The notes beneath the pieces are model-generated. The model worked only from the letters and a program-made list of their open reading frames with translations, had not been told where the DNA came from and searched no databases. This document shows positions 56,828 through 64,000 of a stretch of 64,000 bases of DNA, piece by piece (position 1 is the stretch's first letter; each line of letters begins with the position of its first letter). Source of the DNA: Adiantum capillus-veneris (Eukaryota; Streptophyta; Polypodiopsida; Polypodiales; Pteridaceae); NCBI GenBank assembly GCA_014529385.2, contig CM043963.1, forward strand, positions 4,681,001-4,745,000. The letters are read 5' to 3'. A program made the translations under genes and the position numbers.

Positions 56828-58040
56828 TAGAGCACATGTGACTCGAGTAGGGCATGAAGGCACGTCAAGAGGTTTTCAACCTCTTTTTTGAACACAACGC
56901 ACACCGTGGAAACAACCTATTAACTCTCTAACTGCGAAAAACCTGATTTCTACCTCTTTCATCCAATCATACATCCACATGAAAAACCAATAGAAAATGA
57001 ACTCCAGTCAACACCAAACTTGGTAGACATATTCCTTACTAGGTCAAAAACACTTATGGATCATCAAATTGAAAATCTACAAACTACAAAAAATCCAGTT
57101 TTTACAATAGAAAAAATGCAAGTTGCCAGGTCTGATGTCAATGGAGATGCCTACTAGGTGCTCCTAAGTGTTGAGAATCTAATGCAACTAACAGAATCTC
57201 AAAACAATGCTCAGATAGTGAGATATGTCACCTGAAAGGTCATGAGAGTCAACACTCAAATCTTGTGAAAGTCTTGCAATGTAGATATTGACGTGAAGAG
57301 CTCCTCAAGTCTAACAATGGACACTCTCACACACAAAGATTTGTACCAAAAAGAAGCGTAACACGAGCACAATAGATAGTGAAAATAGTCAAACTTGCCC
57401 AAAATGGGTATATAACACACGTTTGAGATTACTAAACACAGTGCACGTGTCAAAACTTCATTGGACTCCAAAGTAGGGGGAATGAGGGACAGTTGTTTTT
57501 TTCCCCATCTATATGCTATAAAAAGAATTTTTTGTCAATATTTGTTTCAATGGGAGGCCTTGATGCAAGGATCACCCCTATCAAGTCAGAATTGAAAAAA
57601 GTTACAAGAAGCAATATTAGAGAAAAAATCACGTTTTTGTTCAGCACCTAGTTAGAGGAGTCAAAACTTGACAAGACTTGGGGCAAAGGTTCTTCTTTAC
57701 CTAAGAAAGCAAGCCATCAAATCAAAAGTGATTCTAGACTCATAGTGTGAGTGTGGAGTCAAATCCAAGCTTTTAAACTGAGAAAATTATTAAAATTGGG
57801 ATTAAACTCAAATATGTTGACCAAACACTGTGAAACTTGGTGAGTGTACTGTTGAAAGAAGGCAAATAATTGGAAAATTTTGAAAAACATTGCCAAAAGT
57901 AGTAGTAAGGGAAAATTCGTTTTTTTTCCAGCCAGCTGCTACAAGAAGAAATTTTGGCCAAGATTTGGTTTAGTGGGAGGCCTTGATACAAGGATCACCC
58001 CTATCATGTCAAATTTGAAAAACGTCTCCAAAAGCAAGAG
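56828..58040. other. Non-coding, with a repeated segment
   Basis: The segment GGGAGGCCTTGAT.CAAGGATC.CCCCTATCA occurs near 57552 and 57975, and a diverged copy is near 58403. Surrounding bases (AAAATCG.GTTTTT and related) also recur. No gene is recognisable. Confidence 0.45.
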
Positions 58041-58328
58041 GGGTGAAAGCATGTTAACCTGTCGCGCTTTTTGTGCTAGTTAGCAGTTTCAAGTTAGCAC
58101 ATCTTCAAAAAGTTGGGCGTCCGGTAAATTTTTTACAAATAATATCAAAATTTGTCGAAGGTTGTACATTTGGATTCCTTGTTTCAAGTGCTTTCTATTG
58201 ATATATCATATGTCATAGATCTTGGAGATGTAGCTCAAGTTATTGTACTAGTTAGCATATGTCAAAATTGTGCTAGTTAGCATTGTCCGGGACATGAAAA
58301 AGCATGACAGGTTAACATGCTTTCACCC
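58041..58328. mobile_element. MITE-like element, 288 bp
   Basis: GGGTGAAAGCATGTTAACCT at 58041 is mirrored by AGGTTAACATGCTTTCACCC ending at 58328. GCTTTTT and GTGCTAGTTAGCA motifs inside extend the symmetry. It interrupts the repeated segment above: the copy near 57600 has no such insert and serves as an empty site. Flanks read AGAG on both sides, possibly a short duplication. No coding. Confidence 0.75.
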
Positions 58329-58446
58329 AGAGAAGAGGAAAAAATCGCTTTTTTTTTTAGTACTTGCTAGAGTGAGAATGTTTTTGCCAAGTTTTGGACC
58401 ATAGGGGGATCTTGATGCATGGATCACAGTTATCAAGAAAAAATGA

Positions 58447-58888
58447 ACATTAGGAAGAGGATGGGGTGTAGGAGGGCCTCTTTATTTGCCATGAGCTTAT
58501 GGAGGTGATTAACATATTGACAAATAGGTGTATGCCATGTGTGCAACAATGGTGGGTGTGTAAGAGTGGTCAAAGGATGCACTTTTCCCCCCAAAAGGAG
58601 ATGGAAAGTTTTATGATTTTCGGCCTTCCATAACTCCCACATATGATCTCCGATTTGAGCGGAGAACATAGATCTACAATCTACACGTCGAGCTCTTTCC
58701 ATATTAGATATGCTACTAAGGCGGTCCGGGGCGGGCAACAAGAAGAGCAACCTCTAGACACCCTTCAAGGCTCCCGTGCTACTCAATTGGGTTGGGGTTG
58801 GAAAAAACAACAAACACACACACAAACCCGCAACCTAACCCTACACAAATTTGGGGCACCACCTAGTTTTGGATGCGAACTAGGACGC

Positions 58889-58966
<78 letters not shown>

Positions 58967-61534
58967 TGCTTGGGCTGCTTTGAAACGTATCGGCAATGAT
59001 CAAGCAAACACAATTATATGTGTAAGAAAGAGAGAGAAGGGGGAGGGGGTGTTTGTTACACTAATACCTTCTTACAAGTCTGTCATGACCAATCAAAGTG
59101 ATATTAGTATTTGTTCAACATAGCTTGAGTAAATTACACCACAACACATCACAGAAAAGCCACCCCACTCACTGTCTTAAGGCCAGGGGAGTCCTCTCCA
59201 CCCTGTCGCCCTCTTACAGTATGTGGAATTTATGGCTAAATTGATGACAACACTAGAGACAAGCTATCAAGAACTTAACAAAAAAAACACCAAGACACTT
59301 ACACATCATTGTTGTCCATTACTTCACGTGGGAAGAGAGACAAAGTATCCAAGCTTAGTCCAAATCCACCCTCCTTGATTCAGCAAATGTTGGGCTTACA
59401 CTAGTAGGAGAAATGATAGATTTCCTACTCTCAATTGAGTGATCACTCTCTCTCTTACAATGGCATAGAGTTCCCTTGCTAATCTCCTATTACAACACAT
59501 GCACATGCATAAGACAATGAGCTTCCACTCAAGAGCTCCTTCTAGAGAGGTTGAGCTTGGCTTCTCAAGCTATAGCATAGTGCTCTTGCTTATGGCTCCC
59601 CCTTTTGTGCTAGCTACACCCTCCTTTTATAGCAATTTTGAAGGCTAGGGTTACTCCTCTAACCATGGTTGGGTTAGATTTTCAGCAATTTATCTAATTT
59701 CTTTTCCTTGGAATTATCAAGAAGTTGGTGGGGAAAGAGAGAGGAGAGAAATGGAGGTGATAGGACTTTTCATAGTGGGTTAGTGTTAGTAGAGTTAGTA
59801 TTAATTTACAAATGGAATTGGATATTTACAATGGGACTATCCATGTAAGATACAAATAAAGAAGAAAAACTCTTAAGAGGTAAGAAAAGGTGGATTTCTT
59901 ACAAGGTTGATGCTCCAAGTGTCTTGAGTAGGGCCAATTTTGACGCTTATTGACGGTCCACTAGCTTTGACGGTACATTTTTTCTCCACTCTTAACCTTC
60001 CTTGAGAGACAAGGTAATTGAAGCTGAGTAATCAACCACCATGATGCTGTCTTTTAAGAGAAGAGGCTGAATTTTGTGGTTTTTTTATAGATATGGGTAA
60101 TTTGGAGGAGGAAAAATGAGACTCGGTGGTCAATTTTGAAATGGAATTGTGTGTGGGAGGTATGAGTTCACCATGGTTTCTCTTATTCTTCAAGGTTGAG
60201 GAGAAGGTGAGTAGGGTGCAGAGAGGAGTGGTGAGAGAGGTGGGGATGATGAGTGGAGAAGTGTGTGTGAAAGAGGAAAATGATAAAGTGGAAGAGAGAG
60301 TGTGGCTGCATAGCATGGGAAAACTGGGGTCCACTAATAAAATCATAGCTCACAGCTCGTAGCTCAAAAAAATATGAAAAAATTTGAGGCAAACGTTCAG
60401 CCCACGAGCTAAAACTTTTGTTTGTATCACCTTTTCAAATTCGGAGAGCAAGTGAACTTTAAAAATTCAGCAAAACCGACCCTTTTTTTCCACTGCACAA
60501 GGTCCTTGTGGGGTCCTTCTTTGGATGATTCTTTTGAATACCTCCAAGAGTTAGCCCTCCATAGTGCATGTATGCATGCCACCTACCCTTGACCTTATTT
60601 GGTAGGTCTATAATTGAAGATATTGTTGAGATTATGATATAAGTGAATAGTACAACTAAGAAAATCAAATATTGAGGGGTTTAAAAAATATGTACATGTC
60701 AAATATAAATAATATAAGTGGAAAAAATATAAAGGGGTCAAAAGAAATCTCTCTCATTATGAGGCTACCATAAAAAGATAAATATTTTTGGTGTTCTAAT
60801 TTTTTAGAAAAAAAAAAAAATAGATGTAGGAAGGGAAAAATTGCAATAGTGAAAAAATATACACATAAATAAAACTAGTTTTTTTGGATTTTTGTTGGGG
60901 TGGAGTTACACAAAATATGAGAGAAGCTTACATGAAAATATTTCTATATGGAATAAAGAGTATGAAAAATGGTAATAAAAATTTGTGGTAATGGTGAGGC
61001 AATGTATAGAGCATAAATAACACACACCTAGGTAGAAATATTTAAATAAATGCCAAAATAATTATGAAAAAATCTTTTATTTAAGCCCTAGATACAAAGA
61101 AATATTTACATACGCATGGGCCATAATATACTTATATTTTTTAATTTTTTTAATTTTTTTGTCTCAACTAGCCCAATGACTAGCTAATTGAGGGTTTTTT
61201 AAGAAGATATGGGAAAAGTCCCGTGACTCACACACGCCTATGTACAGTGAAATGGTAGGGATAGCCACAGTGTTTGGGTGATTTTGATAGGGTGAGGTAA
61301 CTCACTGTGGCAATTACAAAGAGCCGAAAAAATGGCTATCACTACATGATATGGTTTTACCCGCTAGATTTTAAATTTCATTTTGGGGGGAAACTTTGAA
61401 TTCAAATAAACTAGCCGTTTTGCCTGTTTGAATTCAAAAGTTGTCCTTTGATTACTTTCTTAATACTAAAGGTTTGACTTCCTTAAACTGCCAAATAAAG
61501 AGGCCCTCCTAGACCCCATTTTCTTCCTAATGAT
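58447..61534. mobile_element. MITE-like element interrupted by a solo LTR
   Basis: CATTAGGAAGAGGATGGGGT, then GTAGGAGGGCCTCTTTATTT (58447-58491) is matched in reverse complement by 61491-61534. Removing the solo LTR and its duplication leaves about 455 bp. A third end of the same family is at 52986. The TIR-like GGGCCTCTTTATTTGG resembles ends of Harbinger/Tourist-type elements, but the target duplication is not clear. Confidence 0.6.
58717..61341 (-). repeat. Solo LTR of the Tat gypsy family
   Basis: Reverse complement of the 37369-40033 LTR along its full length. It begins TAAGGCGGTCCGGGGCG (one change from the other copies) and ends GGCTATCA. It is flanked by CTAC at 58713-58716 and 61342-61345, GTAG in LTR orientation. 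A GA tract (58892-58963) replaces the CT tract. The interior and second LTR are absent, as expected after LTR-LTR recombination. It is more diverged than the two LTRs of the complete element. Confidence 0.92.
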
Positions 61535-62623
61535 TGAGAATTTTTACATCAGGCTAAACCAAATCCTAGTCCAAAAGTGCCAAAAAATACTAAAATTGGC
61601 TTAAAACACTCAAAAGAGGTTATGATTGGACCAAAATTGGTAGGTAAGATCTACAAGAACCTAACAAAAAAAAAATTGTTGCTCGTAATTTTTTTCTGAA
61701 GCTGGAAATAACTGAAAGCTAGTGTGCTCATAGGCCTTGGGGTGAGAAACTCACTGGTCTTTTCAATATCAAATTTGGACACTCAAATCACAAGTTAGGC
61801 TTAAAACAATGTCAAAAAAGGACTATAAAACTACCAAAATAGGGTTTAGGGAACCTTTTGAAACTCCAAGTTGGACCAAAATTGGCAAGTAGGTTTTTCA
61901 TAAGGTAAGAAACCCAGCCTAAGTGAAAAAAATTAAAAATTTGAAGAGAAAGCATCTTGAGGGAAAAAACTCACATTTTTTTAAAGTGCTTCAAAACTTG
62001 TGAAAATTTTTGTGCTCATTTTTATTGCATTTAGAGCTCATCGGTCTTTTTAGATCAAAATTTGGGCTTTTTTTGTGGTTTTAAAGATCACAATAGTGTT
62101 GTTTCATATTCTAAAAGTTTTACAGTAGCAGGCGCTTGGTTCGGGCTTCATGGAGAGGACGTCATTACCTCTTTCAAGGATGCCATCCGATGGTGGTCCA
62201 TGCGGTCTCTTAGTGACTGCTGCAATACACGGTATCTTCAACATCGGCTTGACCATCTACGGGCGTACAATCCTTGGGAGATCCATTCATTCTAGCCATC
62301 ATTCGGCGGTTGCACACTCCAGAGGGGGTGGTGACTTGTGGTCTGTTATGGACACACCTATGCACTCAACATAGGAGTTCACACGAGATATGGCCATGCT
62401 TATGGCATATGGGATTTTGACATTCCCAGAGAAGACACCACCATCTTGGGACAAACACTTACCACTTGAATTCTTTAGACTCTCTTAGAGAGTTCACCCG
62501 CAAGATGTGGAAGATCAGGCATCCCACGACTAAATCCGGAGTCTCTGGAGCTTGGCTTCAATGGTAGTGCAATTGCTCTTCTGTACTCCTAATCATTTGG
62601 ATTTTTACCTTCAGAGTTGCTTA
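61535..62623. other. No recognisable gene
   Basis: AT-rich to about 62060 with loose internal repetition (ACCAAAATTGG.A.GTA near 61630 and 61880). From about 62100 the composition becomes balanced. A 55-bp segment (about 62187-62240, GATGGTGGTCCATGCGGTCT) recurs near 63358. Confidence 0.4.
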
Positions 62624-62974
62624 GGGTCAGTTCACATGAGAGAGTGGTTGCGAACCGGTTGGAAACCACTTGCAAATCCACGTTGTTTCCATGCCCGGTT
62701 TCCTACTGGTTGCGAATCTAAGGTTGCGAAGTAGTTGCAGTCCCGCTCCACCCCTAGGAGGTGAAGCAAGAAGGCAACCACACTACAGACAAACGCACGA
62801 TATGAAACTAGCTGCCATTTTGTTGTCAAATTTCTTTTTTGAGAGAAAAGGTGGGACCAAAATGACCTTCTCTCTCTCATCTTTCTCAGTTTTCCTGCAG
62901 CTCACGTGAACTCACAACCGATGGGTTTTTGGTTGCCAACATGTTCGCAACCAGCATTCCATGTGGACTGGCTC
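62624..62974. mobile_element. PIF/Harbinger-like MITE, 351 bp, TSD TTA
   Basis: The left end GGGTCAGTTCACATGAGAG is mirrored by the right end (reverse complement GAGCCAGTCCACATGGAAT). Symmetry continues through TGGTTGCGAAC..GTTGG. TTA occurs directly outside both ends (62621-62623 and 62975-62977). TTA/TAA duplications and GG-starting termini fit PIF/Harbinger (Tourist-type) MITEs. No transposase is encoded. Confidence 0.75.
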
Positions 62975-63149
62975 TTACACTCACCCTCGATAAGCTTACA
63001 ATAGACCTATCCCCCGACCTGGGCAATAGGCCACTCCTAGCTCATTCACATTGAGAGCCACACCGAGATGCGGTTTGGTGGCATTGTTGGTGTGGATTCT
63101 ATTTTGGTTGACAATGGAGAATTGGAAGTTGGAGATACAAGCAAGAGGG

Positions 63150-63485
63150 TGCAGACATCTTGGTCTAGCCTTTCCCCTTCTCAAAGGATCTTCACAGTGC
63201 AGACTTCTCAGTCTGGTCTCCCTACATCTATAGGATGATCACGCTGGAAATAGCTTGGTTTGACCACACCTCTTCCCAGAGGCCCTTCGCAGCGCAGACT
63301 GTTGAGTCTCGCTTACCCCTCATCTTGGATTACCGTAGCTACTGACAGGACACTATTCGGTGGTGGTCCATGTAGTCTATCGGTGGTTGTTGCAGCTTAC
63401 GATAGCTTATAGTGTGCAAACTATTTAGTCACGCTTTCCTTGTTTTAAAGGATGTTTATGGTGCTGATTTCTACATCTAGCCTTG
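63150..63485 (+). repeat. Degenerate repeats with a small conserved stem-loop
   Basis: GTGCAGACTTCTCAGTCTGG-like motifs occur at about 63150, 63197, 63292, 63414 and 63461, several preceded by (C)CTT.TCAAAGGAT.TTCACAG. The best copies can form CAGACT/AGTCTG stems. No coding. Confidence 0.55.
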
Positions 63486-63885
63486 CTAGAGTTTTTCACA
63501 GCTTAGACACGTGGCCACACTGGGTTACAGGTTCATGCATTGATAGGCTTTCGGTCATACTTAGGACGATTCCTGGACTTCCCCATTTTCTCGAGACGGT
63601 TTGACTACTGACACCACAGATCCTATTGGGTAGGACACTTGCAAGTCTATTGGCACTTCTTTTACGACAAGGAGTTGTTTTCACGGGACCTTCACGCATT
63701 ATCTTCACCTTTTATCGATGGAGTACAACAGTTTGCTACACTGCTTCTGACGACACTTTACCATGGAGATATCTTGGAGGTTGGGATATGCCAGACTGCT
63801 GCAGACATTGCAGTAGACATCTTCATCATTTGCCTCACATCTTCGGCTTCATGCAGTTTGTTCATCATTAGGTATTGAGAGAGGG

Positions 63886-64000
63886 TGTTAGATTTACACC
63901 ACTTTGTTGATTCACATAGGTCTAGGGCACTTCCTTGTACGGCTAGTGTCTCCGGCTGGCCACCCACCTTGGGCACTCCTATATATGGGGCCAGGGGGGT
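63886..64000 (+). repeat. Putative LTR start, cut by window edge
   Basis: TGTTAGATTTACACC follows a purine tract (TATTGAGAGAGGG), the usual arrangement before a 3' LTR. A TATATATGG lies at 63980-63988. The other LTR is not in the window, so this remains tentative. Confidence 0.45.

Overview
The window looks like intergenic DNA from a land plant with a large, transposon-rich nuclear genome. The evidence is Ty1/copia LTR elements and a non-coding LTR element with primer-binding sites matching initiator Met tRNA (TGGTATCAGAGC), a Tat-lineage Ty3/gypsy element with two RNase H domains, a CACTA end with AGCGACG-type subterminal repeats, L1-like LINE pieces, a decayed plant-type (nepenthesin-like) aspartic protease, and long CT/GA microsatellites. 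The species cannot be fixed from the sequence. I see no intact host gene, no rRNA or tRNA gene, and no bacterial feature. Only two reading frames of more than 1 kb look intact, and both belong to retrotransposons.

Layout. 1-3691: deletion derivative of a gypsy element (protease region joined to an integrase tail, then a long LTR). 3692-8723: complete non-coding LTR element (488-bp LTRs, PBS, near-perfect TSD). 8929-9668: DUF4216-like CACTA fragment. 10134-11405 (minus): decayed unknown frame. 12045-15075: wrecked copia pol. 15530-15775: GC-rich symmetrical island. 16103-17431: TTAA-flanked, piggyBac-like element. 19100-20360 (minus): dead nepenthesin-like protease. 21631-22300: cluster of hairpins just upstream of a broken histone H3-like gene (22436-23284). 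23690-24292 (minus): LINE endonuclease. 24595-26661: CACTA left end with a TNP-like frame. 26889-27026: 60-bp-arm hairpin. 27128-27665 (minus): gypsy RNase H.

27955-50284 is a nested stack. A LINE endonuclease is split by copia element A (28223-33404, TSD AACAG, intact 1393-aa polyprotein, LTRs differing at one base). The same LINE is cut again by copia element B (34422-50284, decayed), whose integrase region is split by a Tat gypsy element (37369-47602, TSD GTAG, intact 1.6-kb-codon frame, about 2.67-kb LTRs).

50285-64000 holds small inverted-repeat elements (51848-52329, 58041-58328, 58447-61534, 62624-62974), very long microsatellites (53641-54058), a gypsy gag remnant with a triplicated zinc knuckle (54306-55732), a reverse-oriented solo LTR of the Tat family inside a MITE-like repeat (58717-61341), and the start of another putative LTR at the right edge.

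The Tat and copia A elements are the only plausible sources of active enzymes. The non-coding LTR element and the MITE-like elements would depend on proteins supplied from elsewhere. The most unusual items are the TTAA-flanked element, the H3-like gene with its upstream hairpin cluster, the non-coding LTR element with its GATTTAGGCA repeats, and the Tat element that has lost its primer-binding site exactly at the LTR edge.
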